NCBI RefSeq assembly: GCF_007750855.1
Contig: NZ_CP036291.1
Location: forward strand, 5,368,905 to 5,432,904
Source of the DNA: Pirellulimonas nuda
Lineage (GTDB): Bacteria > Planctomycetota > Planctomycetia > Pirellulales > Lacipirellulaceae
Direction: 5' to 3'
DNA: 64,000 nucleotides
Shown in pieces: positions 53,373 through 61,387 of the stretch; position 1 is the stretch's first letter, and every line of letters starts with the position of its first letter. Both the position numbers and the translations under genes were made by a program. The notes beneath the pieces were generated by a model, which saw only the letters and a list, made by a program, of their open reading frames with translations, was not told the origin of the DNA and searched no databases.

Positions 53373-53762
53373 ATGAGCCGAGAACACGAGATCGAGTTCC
53401 GCGTGCGGTACTACGAAACCGACGCCCAGGGGGTGGTCCACCACGCCAACTACCTCAAGTACTTTGAGATGGCCCGCGTCGAGCAGCTTCTGGCCGCCGG
53501 GCACGATTACGCCGAGCTCGAGGCCTCCGGCGTGGTGCTGGTGGTGGCCAAAGCAAGCTGCCGGTACCTGCGGCCCAGCCGCTTTGGCGACGTGCTGCGG
53601 CTGGTGATCCGGACCGAGCGCGCCCGCGGCGCCCGTATCGATCACGTTTACCGCGTGCTCCGCGGCGACGAAGTAATCGCCGAGGGGGAGACCACCCTGG
53701 CCTGCGTCAATCGCGACGGCGAGCTGCAACGCCTGCCTGATTTTTTGACCATCAACGATTGA
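53373..53762 (+). CDS. Acyl-CoA thioesterase, YbgC/4-hydroxybenzoyl-CoA thioesterase family
   Basis: 129 residues with a hot-dog fold. The signature FRVRYYETDAQGVVHHANYLKYFEMARVEQLL carries the catalytic Asp in ETDAQG. In E. coli YbgC belongs to the tol-pal region and hydrolyses short acyl-CoAs; here it is next to a DJ-1/PfpI gene. The next gene starts 10 bp later, so they probably form a pair. Confidence 0.88.
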   Translation: MSREHEIEFRVRYYETDAQGVVHHANYLKYFEMARVEQLLAAGHDYAELEASGVVLVVAKASCRYLRPSRFGDVLRLVIRTERARGARIDHVYRVLRGDEVIAEGETTLACVNRDGELQRLPDFLTIND

Positions 53763-53772
53763 GCGAACCGGA

Positions 53773-54348
53773 ATGCCCAAACGCGTGCTGATGATCGTCG
53801 GCGACTACGTCGAGGACTACGAAGTGATGGTCCCGTTCCAGATGCTCCAGCTCCTGGGGCACGAGCCGCACGCTGTCTGCCCCGACAAGGTGTCCGGCGA
53901 CACCGTGGCGACCGCGATCCACGATTTCGAAGGGGACCAGACTTTCACCGAGAAGCCGGGGCACCGTTTCCGCCTGAACGGAGACTTCTCCGCAGCCAGC
54001 GAGACGCACTTCGACGCCCTGCTGATCCCCGGCGGGCGGTCGCCGGAGTACCTGCGGGTCGATCCCCGCGTGATCGAGCTGGTGCAGGGCTTTGCCCGCG
54101 CCGGCAAGCCGATCGCAGCCACCTGCCACGCGGCCCAGTTGCTGGCCGCGGCCGACGTGATCCGCGGGCGTCGGATGCAGGCCTACCCTGCGTGCCGCCC
54201 CGACGTAGAGCTGGCCGGCGGGCTGTGGGACGAGCCCTCGCCGGAGCTCGATAGCGCGTGCGTGGACGGCAACCTAGTCACGGCGCCCGCCTGGCCCGCC
54301 AACGCCGCCTGGGTGAAGGCGTTCGCCCGGGTGCTCGACGCCTGCTAG
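53773..54348 (+). CDS. DJ-1/PfpI family protein
   Basis: 191 residues. The nucleophile Cys is in PIAATCHAAQLLAAADVIRGRRMQAYPACRPD with adjacent His, as in PfpI/YhbO proteins; GDYVEDYEVMVPFQMLQLLGHE opens the fold. Relatives act as glyoxalases, deglycases or chaperones, and the real substrate is unknown. It ends in CTAG, which is shared with the stop codon of the convergent MgtC gene. Confidence 0.88.
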   Translation: MPKRVLMIVGDYVEDYEVMVPFQMLQLLGHEPHAVCPDKVSGDTVATAIHDFEGDQTFTEKPGHRFRLNGDFSAASETHFDALLIPGGRSPEYLRVDPRVIELVQGFARAGKPIAATCHAAQLLAAADVIRGRRMQAYPACRPDVELAGGLWDEPSPELDSACVDGNLVTAPAWPANAAWVKAFARVLDAC

Positions 54349-54824
54349 GAATCCGATTCCTCGCTCCGCTGGTGCGGCTCGTCCCGCCCGAGCTTGCTGA
54401 GCAGCCAGCGGAGCGGCCGCAAGAACAGCAGCACCACGATGGCCATCGCCGTTGAGGCGACGGCTAACGGAAGCTGCCCCAAACCGACCGCCGTTCCGAC
54501 GGCCGCGGCAAGCCAGATGCTAGCCGCGGTGGTGAGCCCCATCACCTTGCGTTTGTGGTCGAGCTTGAGGATGGTGCCGGCGCCCAGGAAGCCGATGCCC
54601 GCGGCGACCCCCTGGATGACGCGGGTAATCTGCGCGGGCGACTCTTGGCAGAACGGCTGGGCGACGATTGAGAAGATCGCGGCACCCAGGGAAACCATCA
54701 TGTGCGTCCGCACGCCGGCCCAGTGGCCGTCCAGCTCGCGCTCGGCCCCGATCACCCCGCCCAACGCCACGGCGACCGCGAGGCGGATGGATTGATCGGT
54801 GAAGGCGGCGAGGTCGAATTCCAT
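54345..54824 (-). CDS. MgtC/SapB family membrane protein
   Basis: 159 residues from ATG 54824 (MEFDLAAFTDQ); an in-frame ATG at 54857 is an alternative with a G-rich ribosome site. The MgtC/SapB core is clear: SIRLAVAVALGGVIGAERELDGHWAGVRTHMMVSLGAAIFSIVAQ then GFLGAGTILKLDHKRKVMGLTTAASIWLAAAVGTAVGLGQ. These proteins have four or five TM helices and are tied to Mg2+ limitation and ATP synthase control in some pathogens. A charged C-terminal tail (GRDEPHQRSEESDS) is unlike most relatives. Confidence 0.82.
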   Translation of the reverse strand: MEFDLAAFTDQSIRLAVAVALGGVIGAERELDGHWAGVRTHMMVSLGAAIFSIVAQPFCQESPAQITRVIQGVAAGIGFLGAGTILKLDHKRKVMGLTTAASIWLAAAVGTAVGLGQLPLAVASTAMAIVVLLFLRPLRWLLSKLGRDEPHQRSEESDS

Positions 54825-55141
54825 CAGATAGCCATGGGTTTGGGGGGCCGGCCTCATTGTGGGTCCCCCCAGAGCGCCACCGCAATCGGGGGGGGGGCGG
54901 CCCGCCGGTGCATGCGAGACGGGCCGTCCACGGCCCCCTTGCCCAGCCCGCACGAGCAGCCTGCCGGGAAGCGCCGGGGGCGGGGACGACCCGGCCCGCA
55001 CGCTTCCCGCGGGAACCCACCGCCCGTCCCGCCCTTGCCCTTTCCGGCCGCGATCCGCCATAATCCCGGATTGCACCGAAAACCCTTTGTCGGCCCCGGG
55101 CGGTTTTCCCGTGGCCCAGCGCCCTTTCAGGAGAGTGTTGC
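54825..55141. other. Intergenic region upstream of rpsP
   Basis: 317 bp (285 if MgtC starts at 54857), GC-rich with no supported gene. It holds a run of ten Gs at 54888-54897. The promoter of the ribosomal cluster must be here, but no -35/-10 pair was clear. Confidence 0.4.
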
Positions 55142-55627
55142 GTGGCTGTTCGTATCCGCATGAAGAAGATGGGGAAGAAGCACCGGCAGTTCTTCCGGAT
55201 TTGCGCCGTCGACCGCCGCGCGCCGCGTGACGGCAAAGTGCTCGAGGAGCTGGGCACGTACGACCCGCACGTCGCGGAGACGGACGCCCGGACCATCCTC
55301 AAGACCGATCGCGTTGCCTACTGGCTAGGGGTTGGCGCCGAGCCGAGCGAGAAGGTGGCAGTGCTGATCAAGAAGTACGGGCCGGACGGCACGCACATCG
55401 AAGCCCAGAAGTCGGCGCTCGATCGGGTGGCGATGGCCCCCGAGATCCCGCACCCGGGCGAGCCGGCGTCGAAGCCCAAGAGTAAAGAAGAAGTCGCGGC
55501 CGAGCAGGCCGCTGCCGAGGCCCCGGCCGAAGCGGCTCCGGCAGAAGGCGCGGCCGAGCAAGCCTCGACCGAAGGCGAAGAAACCAAGCAAGCAGCGGAA
55601 CAGCCCGCCGAGGCAGCGGCCGAGTAG
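55142..55627 (+). CDS. rpsP: 30S ribosomal protein S16 with Ala/Glu-rich C-terminal extension
   Basis: 161 residues, roughly twice the usual size of 80-90. Start is GTG 55142 with AGGAGAG about 6 bp upstream. The S16 core (MAVRIRMKKMGKKHRQFFRICAVDRRAPRDGKVLEELGTYDPH) is conserved. From residue about 90 the protein becomes Ala, Glu and Pro rich (EEVAAEQAAAEAPAEAAPAEG). Such extensions occur in some other phyla, and the function is unknown. It is the first gene of the rpsP-trmD-rplS-yraN cluster. Confidence 0.92.
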   Translation: MAVRIRMKKMGKKHRQFFRICAVDRRAPRDGKVLEELGTYDPHVAETDARTILKTDRVAYWLGVGAEPSEKVAVLIKKYGPDGTHIEAQKSALDRVAMAPEIPHPGEPASKPKSKEEVAAEQAAAEAPAEAAPAEGAAEQASTEGEETKQAAEQPAEAAAE

Positions 55628-55699
55628 GTCGGTCGTTTCGGGAGGGGAAGCCGCTCCGGCGGCCGACCACCGAAGCCTTGAACGGTTGAGGCATTAGTC

Positions 55700-56464
55700 G
55701 TGGCAGCCATGCGGTTCGACGTGCTGACCCTGTTCCCGGAGATGTTCCCCGGATACCTGGGGCAGAGCCTACTGAAGCTGGCGATCCAGCGCGGCATTGT
55801 GGAGACCGGACTCCACAACATCCGCGATTGGTCGCGGGACAAGCACCACGCCGTGGACGACCGCCCCTTCGGGGGAGGGCCCGGCATGCTGCTCAAGCCC
55901 GAACCGGTTGTTGAGTGCGTTGAGGAGGTCCGATCCCGCTGCTCGCCGGCCGGCCGGCTGATCCTGCTGACCCCACAAGGGAGGCGGTTTGATCAACGGC
56001 TGGCAGAAGAGTTCGCACTGTCGCAGCGGCTGATGCTGCTCTGCGGGCGGTACGAGGGGTTCGACCAACGGGTGATGGACCTGCTGGCGCCCGAAGAAGT
56101 GTCCGTCGGCGACTACGTGCTCAACGGGGGCGAGGTCGCCGCGATGGTGATTATCGACGCGGTGGTCCGGCTGATCCCCGGCGTGCTGGGGGATGAGCAG
56201 AGCAGCGTGGAGGACTCGTTCTCCCGCGGCAACCGGATGTTGGAGCACGCCCAGTACACAAGGCCGCGCGAGTACCGCGGCAGAAGCGTTCCAGAGGTGC
56301 TGCTCTCGGGAGACCACGAGCAGATCGCCCGGTGGCGGGAAGCAAGCCGGACCGAGCGGACCGAGTCCCGCCGCAGCGACCTGCTGAGCGCCGGACAAGC
56401 AGACTCGAAGACCCAAGCAGAGCCAAAGACCCAAGAGACCGATTCCCGGGGAACCAAGCCATGA
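55700..56464 (+). CDS. trmD: tRNA (guanine-N1-)-methyltransferase TrmD
   Basis: 254 residues. GTG 55700 has GAGG about 8 bp upstream; an ATG three codons later is possible. It makes m1G37 in tRNAs. The SPOUT core shows FDVLTLFPEMFPGYLGQSLLKLAI, RPFGGGPGMLLKPEP, LCGRYEGFDQRV and VSVGDYVLNGGEVAAMVIIDAVVRLIPGVLG. The C-terminal 30 residues (ADSKTQAEPKTQETDS) are a non-conserved tail. It overlaps rplS as ATGA. rimM, normally between rpsP and trmD, is absent here. Confidence 0.94.
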   Translation: MAAMRFDVLTLFPEMFPGYLGQSLLKLAIQRGIVETGLHNIRDWSRDKHHAVDDRPFGGGPGMLLKPEPVVECVEEVRSRCSPAGRLILLTPQGRRFDQRLAEEFALSQRLMLLCGRYEGFDQRVMDLLAPEEVSVGDYVLNGGEVAAMVIIDAVVRLIPGVLGDEQSSVEDSFSRGNRMLEHAQYTRPREYRGRSVPEVLLSGDHEQIARWREASRTERTESRRSDLLSAGQADSKTQAEPKTQETDSRGTKP

Positions 56465-56832
56465 ATCAGCAGACCCTGTTGGCGGCCGTCGAGGCCGCGA
56501 GCCTGAAAGAAGAGAAGCCCGCGTTCGACGTCGGCGACACCGTTGACGTGCACACTCGGATCCTCGAAGGCAACAAAGAGCGGATCCAGGTGTTCAGCGG
56601 CGTCGTCATCGCCAAGAGCGGCGAGGGCGCCAAGGAGATGTTCACGGTCCGCCGGATCGTGAACAACGAGGGGGTCGAGCGCAAGTTCCCGATCCACTCC
56701 CCCAAGATCGCGATGGTCGACGTCAAGCGTCGCAGCCGCGTCCGCCGGGCGAAGCTCTACTTCCTCCGCGAACGCACCGGCAAGGCGGTTCGGCTGCGTG
56801 AGCGTAAGGACGAGAACTTCTCGAAGAAGTGA
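56461..56832 (+). CDS. rplS: 50S ribosomal protein L19
   Basis: 123 residues. ATG 56461 overlaps the trmD stop (ATGA), and the long frame from 56332 is not L19. The family body FDVGDTVDVHTRILEGNKERIQVFSGVVIAKSGEG and FPIHSPKIAMVDVKRRSRVRRAKLYFLRERTGKAVRL are clear. L19 sits at the 30S-50S interface. It overlaps the next gene as GTGA. Confidence 0.95.
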   Translation: MNQQTLLAAVEAASLKEEKPAFDVGDTVDVHTRILEGNKERIQVFSGVVIAKSGEGAKEMFTVRRIVNNEGVERKFPIHSPKIAMVDVKRRSRVRRAKLYFLRERTGKAVRLRERKDENFSKK

Positions 56833-57272
56833 CCCGACGCTGGGCCCCGCTGTGGGCCGCAGTCCGGCCTCCCTTCTGGCCCGAACGGGCGCTGCCGCTC
56901 GGCCCGCGGGGCGAACGCCACGCGGCCCGCATGCTGCGCAGGTCCGGCTACAAGATCGTCGCCGGGGGCGCCCGCTCGCGGTTCGGCGAGATCGACCTGA
57001 TCGCCGTCCAGGGCCGCACGATCGTCTTCGTAGAAGTCAAAACGCGACGCACCACCCGCGCCGGCGACCCGGCCGACGCCGTCGGCGCCAGCAAGCAGCA
57101 GCGGATCGCCGCCTCGGCGCTGGCGTTCCTCAAGTCGCACGGGCTGCTCGAGCACGCGGCCCGGTTTGACGTGATCGCCATCGTGTGGCCGGCCGACGCG
57201 CGGCGGCCCGCCTCGGCCCGGCACTTCGAGAACGCTTTCTCACCGCCGGGCTTCGGGCAGTTCTTTTCTTGA
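56829..57272 (+). CDS. yraN: UPF0102 (YraN) family protein
   Basis: 147 residues. GTG 56829 overlaps the rplS stop as GTGA. The family core is visible: PRGERHAARMLRRSGYKIVAGGARSRFGEIDLIAVQGRTIVFVEVKTRR, the Holliday-junction-resolvase-like fold with E, D and ExK nuclease residues. In many bacteria it sits near rnhB and rplS. Function is not established; nuclease activity is inferred from fold. Confidence 0.87.
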   Translation: MTRRWAPLWAAVRPPFWPERALPLGPRGERHAARMLRRSGYKIVAGGARSRFGEIDLIAVQGRTIVFVEVKTRRTTRAGDPADAVGASKQQRIAASALAFLKSHGLLEHAARFDVIAIVWPADARRPASARHFENAFSPPGFGQFFS

Positions 57273-57281
57273 CGGACGGCT

Positions 57282-57402
57282 TACCGCCAAGGGCACGAAG
57301 AAACGCGAAGCCAAGACGAGCGTTCGTGAGACTCCCGTCCCGTCGGCAAGGTCGGTTTCCACTCCGGTTCTTGGTGGGCCTTCGCGTCCTTCGTGGGTGG
57401 CC
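57282..57402. repeat. Interspersed CCAAGGGCACGAAG inverted-repeat element
   Basis: Left arm CCGCCAAGGGCACGAAGAAA begins at 57284, right arm GGCCTTCGCGTCCTTCGTGG begins at 57377. They pair imperfectly around a spacer of about 65 bases. The same family is at 52541-52685. It fills the gap between yraN and the next gene. Confidence 0.7.
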
Positions 57403-57468
57403 TTTTGCATTTTCTGCCCCGCCGCCCCACAATCGGGCTACTCGCGACTCGCCGCCGGAGCACAGGGA

Positions 57469-58707
57469 ATGGGATTGCTGGACAGGTTTCGCAAGCGTCT
57501 GACCCCCGACAGCTTCGCAGAGCTGCTCACCAAGCGGCTGCGGGCCGCCGGTGAACAGAGCGAGATCGTGTACGACGCCAAGACGTTCACGCTCCACCGC
57601 GGCGGGGTCGAAGCGATCACGTACCTCGGCAACATCTTCTCCGAGTACGAACGCGCAGACGCCGACCACCGCGAGCAGGTGCTGCGGACCTTCTTGGCGA
57701 CCTGGTTCACCGCCCAGCTCGAGCTGCCTGCCGAGCTCGACGACGCCCGCCCCGACATCCTCGCCGCGGTCCGGACGCGGGCCTACTTCGAGGTGGGGGT
57801 GCCGCTGATGGCGCTATTGGCCGGCGGAGAGGCGCCCCCCAGCGACCAGATGGCGTACGCCGACATCGCCGGCTGCTTGGCGGTGACCCCCGTGTACGAC
57901 CTGCCGACGTCGATCCGCCAACTCGACGCCCGCGACCTCGAGGCCTGGGGGGTGACGCTGTACGAGGCGCTGGAGATCGCGCGCATCAACCTCACCGAGA
58001 CGACGCGTGAGTGCGCCAAGGCGGGCGACGTGTACGTGTTCGCCCACGGCGACAGCCACGACGCCGCGCGGATCTTGCTCACCGACCTGCTGGGATCGCT
58101 CGACGTCGAGGGAGAGACCATCGCGATGGCCCCCAACCGCGAGCTGCTGCTGGTGACCGGGAGCGAGAACGAAGAGGGGCTGAAGGACATGGCCGAGATG
58201 GCCCGCAAGTCGCTCGAGCACGAACGCGGCATCTCGGGGACCGCGTTGCGGTTGGAGCTGGGCGAGTGGGCTGTTTGGCTGCCGGACGCCTCCCACGCGG
58301 CGTACCCTGCCCTCTCGCTGCTGCACGCCCAAACGCTGGTGGGGGAGTACGAACAGCAGCGGGAGCTGTTGACGCTGCAGCAGCAACAACAGGGCGCCGA
58401 CCGCTTGTTTGTTTCTTCGTTCAACGCCACGCAGGACCAGAAGACCGGCCGCGTGAACACCTACTGCATCTGGCCCGAAGGGATGCCGGCGTTGCTCCCG
58501 CGGACCGACCGGGTGGTGCTGTCGACCACAGGCCCGGACGGCAAGCCGTCCGGCATCGTCGCGGCCGCCGAGTGGGGACGCGTGGAGCAGGAAGTGGGCC
58601 TGCGGATGGCGCCCGTAGAAGCCTACCCAGAACGCTGGCGGGTCGAGAGCTTCCCCGGGCCCGAAGAGCTGGCGCGGATCGGCATGGCCGACTGGGCCGC
58701 GGGTTGA
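57469..58707 (+). CDS. DUF1444-like (YtpQ-like) protein, uncharacterised
   Basis: 412 residues from ATG 57469. The N-terminal half recalls the DUF1444 family (RLTPDSFAELLTKRLRAAGEQSEIVYDAKTFTLHRGGVEAITYLGNIFSEY). A second module (AALSLLHAQTLV-type helices and RELLTLQQQQQGADRLFVSSFNATQD) is unassigned. A glutamine run of five lies near residue 305. No signal peptide or TM segment is seen, so it should be cytoplasmic. Confidence in the family is moderate, in the gene high. Confidence 0.65.
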   Translation: MGLLDRFRKRLTPDSFAELLTKRLRAAGEQSEIVYDAKTFTLHRGGVEAITYLGNIFSEYERADADHREQVLRTFLATWFTAQLELPAELDDARPDILAAVRTRAYFEVGVPLMALLAGGEAPPSDQMAYADIAGCLAVTPVYDLPTSIRQLDARDLEAWGVTLYEALEIARINLTETTRECAKAGDVYVFAHGDSHDAARILLTDLLGSLDVEGETIAMAPNRELLLVTGSENEEGLKDMAEMARKSLEHERGISGTALRLELGEWAVWLPDASHAAYPALSLLHAQTLVGEYEQQRELLTLQQQQQGADRLFVSSFNATQDQKTGRVNTYCIWPEGMPALLPRTDRVVLSTTGPDGKPSGIVAAAEWGRVEQEVGLRMAPVEAYPERWRVESFPGPEELARIGMADWAAG

Positions 58708-58801
58708 ACGCTACGCGCCGATCGCCGCACGGGCCGTGCGCCGGCCGGCGCCGCCCAGTCTGAGAAGGGCCTGCTCGGGGCTGATCCTCATCGCAAAACT
58801 C

Positions 58802-59299
58802 TCACTGGGTTGATAGGGCGGCGCGGAGCACGCCATCGACAAACGCCTCGATCCCCGGCGCCTGCGAGGCCCGTGGGCCCGCGACGTTGAGCCTGCGCAC
58901 TCGGTACGCGGTCAGGAAGCCGCGCAGCGCGGCGCCGCAGGCCGCTTCCCGATCGCCGGCGGCCTTGTCGCCGACGTCGCGCGGCAGGTGGAGCCACGGC
59001 TTGCCGAGCCGGCGGGCCAGCTCGATGGTGAGGCGCGTCCCGCCGATGACCCCCTCGGCCAGGCTGAACACCACGGTGGCGTCGCTGTCGCGGATGTTCC
59101 ACTGGGTCCGCTGGCTGTACTCCCAGCCGGGCGTTTCACGCAGGCCGTAGCGGGGATCGATCGGGCCGTCCTCGGCCCGGCGGCCACGGGGCGCCCAGCC
59201 TCCGTGCGCCAGCCCCGCCGCCAGGGCGAAGTCGAGCGCCGCCCGGTCGGCGCCCGTCTGGCCGCCTGAGATGATCGTCAGGTCGGTCGCGGGGTTCAC
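58802..59299 (-). CDS. SLOG-superfamily (cpYpsA/molybdenum-carrier-like) protein
   Basis: 165 residues from GTG 59299, which overlaps the recJ stop as GTGA, so translation is coupled. The motif LTIISGGQTGADRAALDFALAAGLAHGGWAPRGRRAEDG is the nucleotide-binding GGxTGxD signature of the family, and ATVVFSLAEGVIGGTRLTIELARRLGKPWLHL fits. Members bind nucleotides or their derivatives and have been called molybdenum-carrier-like. No molybdenum gene is adjacent here, so the name is only by family. Confidence 0.8.
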   Translation of the reverse strand: MNPATDLTIISGGQTGADRAALDFALAAGLAHGGWAPRGRRAEDGPIDPRYGLRETPGWEYSQRTQWNIRDSDATVVFSLAEGVIGGTRLTIELARRLGKPWLHLPRDVGDKAAGDREAACGAALRGFLTAYRVRRLNVAGPRASQAPGIEAFVDGVLRAALSTQ

Positions 59300-61053
59300 G
59301 CCTGGGTCCGCTCCGATTCCGCTACCCAGTCGCGTAGGTGCATCTCAACGGTCGCCCGCCCGCGGAAGCGGTTCAGCACGGGCCGGAACGCGATCGCCAG
59401 CGGCCCGCGGGCGGCGCGGAGCGGTTCTTCCCAGTCTCCCTGGCCGAACGCCACGCCGCGCAGACGCACCCCGTGCTGCTCGACCTCGAGCGACAAATGG
59501 CGCCCGGCGCCCCCGATGCGTCGCGGCTCCCCCACCAGACGCACGCCGGAGGTGCACAGCGTGGGCCGCTCGTTGCCGCAGCCGAACGGCGCGAGGCGTT
59601 CGATCTGCTTCAGGGTTTGGAACGTCAGCGCCGCGAGCGGCGTCTCGGCGTCGACGTCGAGCACGGGCGCCGCCGAGTCGCCGCCGAGTTCGGCGCGGAC
59701 GAACTCGCAAAGCCGCTGCCGGAACGGGTCGATGTTGTCCGCCGAGATCCGCAGCCCCGCCGCCGCGGCGTGGCCGCCGTAGCCCTCCAGCAGATCGCTG
59801 CAGTGGGCCAGCGCCGCGTGCAGGTTGATGCCGGACGCAGAACGCCCCGAACCGACCGCCGGCTTGACCCCCAGCTCATCGAGCGACGCAAGGAAGACGG
59901 GCCGGTTGTGCGTCTCGGCCAGCTTGCCGGCCACGATGCCGATCACCCCCGGGTGCCAGTCGCGCCCCGCCAGCACCAGGGCCGACTCGTGCTGGGGGTC
60001 GAAGCGTTCGCGGATCTGCTTGCCTGCCGACAGCAGCACGCTGCGTTCGAGCGTCTGGCGCGTCTGGTTCAGCTCGTCGATGTAGGCCGCTAGCTCCGCG
60101 GCCCGCTGAGGGTCGGTAGTGGTGAGCAGCTCGACCCCCACCTCGGCCTGCCCGAGCCGACCGGCGGCGTTGAGCCGGGGTGCGATCGAGAACGCGATGT
60201 CTTCGGAATCGAGCATCGGATTCGCGGAGAGCCCGCACACCTTCTCCAACGCGCTGACTCCCGGCAGCGCGTGGCTGCGCAGCGCGGCCAGCCCGTGCCG
60301 CACCAGGATGCGGTTCTCGTCGACCAGCGGCACCACGTCCGCCACGGCGCCGATGGCGGCCAGCCCCACCGCTTGCAGCAGGAAGTTGCGCATCGCCTCG
60401 CCGACGCGTTTGGCGTCGCTGGCGCGTTGGCAGAGCGCCCAGGCCAGCTTGAAAGCCACCCCCGCGCCGCACAGGCCGTGGAACGGGTAGTCGCTGCCGG
60501 GCAGCGCCGGATGGACGATCGCGTCTGCGTCGGGCAGCCGCGCCGCGAACTGATGGTGGTCCGTGATGATGAGCGACAGGCCCAGCGCGCGGGCCTTGTC
60601 GGCCTCCGCCACCGCGGCCGCGCCGTTGTCGACCGTGATCACCATCTTGGCGCCCTCGGCCGCGAGGCGCACCAGCGCCTCGGAGTTGAGGCCGTAGCCC
60701 TCGTCCATCCGGTGGGGCACGTAGCAACGTGCCTCGGCCCCGAGGAGCCTGAGGCAGCGTAGCAAGATGGCCGAAGCGGTCATGCCGTCGGCGTCATAGT
60801 CTCCGAACACGACGATCGGGTCGCGTCGTGCGACGGCCGCCATGATCAGGTCGGCCGCTTGGGGGAGGCCCGGCAGGGTCTCGGGGTGGCGGATGCCGGT
60901 GAGCTTGGGCTGCAAGAACTCGCGGGCGACGCCGGGGTCGGCGATGCCGCGACGCAGCAGCAGTTGGGCGACCACCGTCGGAACGCCGGCGGCCCGCTCG
61001 AGGGCGGCGACGCGGCCGGCGTCGTGGACAGCAATCCGCCACGGGCCAGCCAT
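59296..61053 (-). CDS. recJ: Single-stranded-DNA-specific exonuclease RecJ
   Basis: 585 residues. ATG 61053 has GAGGAGG 5-6 bp upstream; a longer frame to 61134 is not used. RecJ degrades ssDNA 5'-3' in recombination and mismatch repair. DHH residues are present: VVFGDYDADGMTASAILLRC, ITVDNG, LIITDHHQF and, in DHHA1, GSGRSASGINLHAALAHC. The OB-fold domain follows (VRLVGEPRRIGGAGRHLSLEVEQ). The stop overlaps the SLOG gene. Confidence 0.94.
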   Translation of the reverse strand: MAGPWRIAVHDAGRVAALERAAGVPTVVAQLLLRRGIADPGVAREFLQPKLTGIRHPETLPGLPQAADLIMAAVARRDPIVVFGDYDADGMTASAILLRCLRLLGAEARCYVPHRMDEGYGLNSEALVRLAAEGAKMVITVDNGAAAVAEADKARALGLSLIITDHHQFAARLPDADAIVHPALPGSDYPFHGLCGAGVAFKLAWALCQRASDAKRVGEAMRNFLLQAVGLAAIGAVADVVPLVDENRILVRHGLAALRSHALPGVSALEKVCGLSANPMLDSEDIAFSIAPRLNAAGRLGQAEVGVELLTTTDPQRAAELAAYIDELNQTRQTLERSVLLSAGKQIRERFDPQHESALVLAGRDWHPGVIGIVAGKLAETHNRPVFLASLDELGVKPAVGSGRSASGINLHAALAHCSDLLEGYGGHAAAAGLRISADNIDPFRQRLCEFVRAELGGDSAAPVLDVDAETPLAALTFQTLKQIERLAPFGCGNERPTLCTSGVRLVGEPRRIGGAGRHLSLEVEQHGVRLRGVAFGQGDWEEPLRAARGPLAIAFRPVLNRFRGRATVEMHLRDWVAESERTQA

Positions 61054-61210
61054 CCTGCCTCCTCGGACATCCCAGTAACCACGCCGCGGCGCCAACACCC
61101 GTCCGGCGCGCGGAAGAAAGCCCGACGCGTCCAAGGAGCCGGACGCATGACAGCACTCCGCCGCGCGTCAGTACTCGGTCCCTCAGAAACAAGCGACGCC
61201 GCGGGGGGCG

Positions 61211-61387
61211 TTACTTCTTCTTTTCGATGTGGGTCGTGTGCTTGCGCAGGCGGGGGCTGTACTTGCTGAGCTTCAGCTTTTCACCGCCGCCTTTCCGCCG
61301 AACGGTGTAGTTGTAGTCACCGGTCTCCTCGCAAACGAGGAACACGGTCTCAACCTTCTTCTTTTTCTTGCCGCCACCTTTGGCCAT
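61211..61387 (-). CDS. rpmG: 50S ribosomal protein L33
   Basis: 58 residues. Reading the minus strand from ATG 61387 gives MAKGGGKKKKKVETVFLVCE then ETGDYNYTVRRKGGGEKLKL and a tail ending HTTHIEKKK, an L33 of the bacterial type. It has a single Cys, so it is the zinc-free form. The N-terminal Gly/Lys run is typical of planctomycete members. It is a very short gene lying 157 bp upstream of recJ on the same strand. Confidence 0.92.
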   Translation of the reverse strand: MAKGGGKKKKKVETVFLVCEETGDYNYTVRRKGGGEKLKLSKYSPRLRKHTTHIEKKK

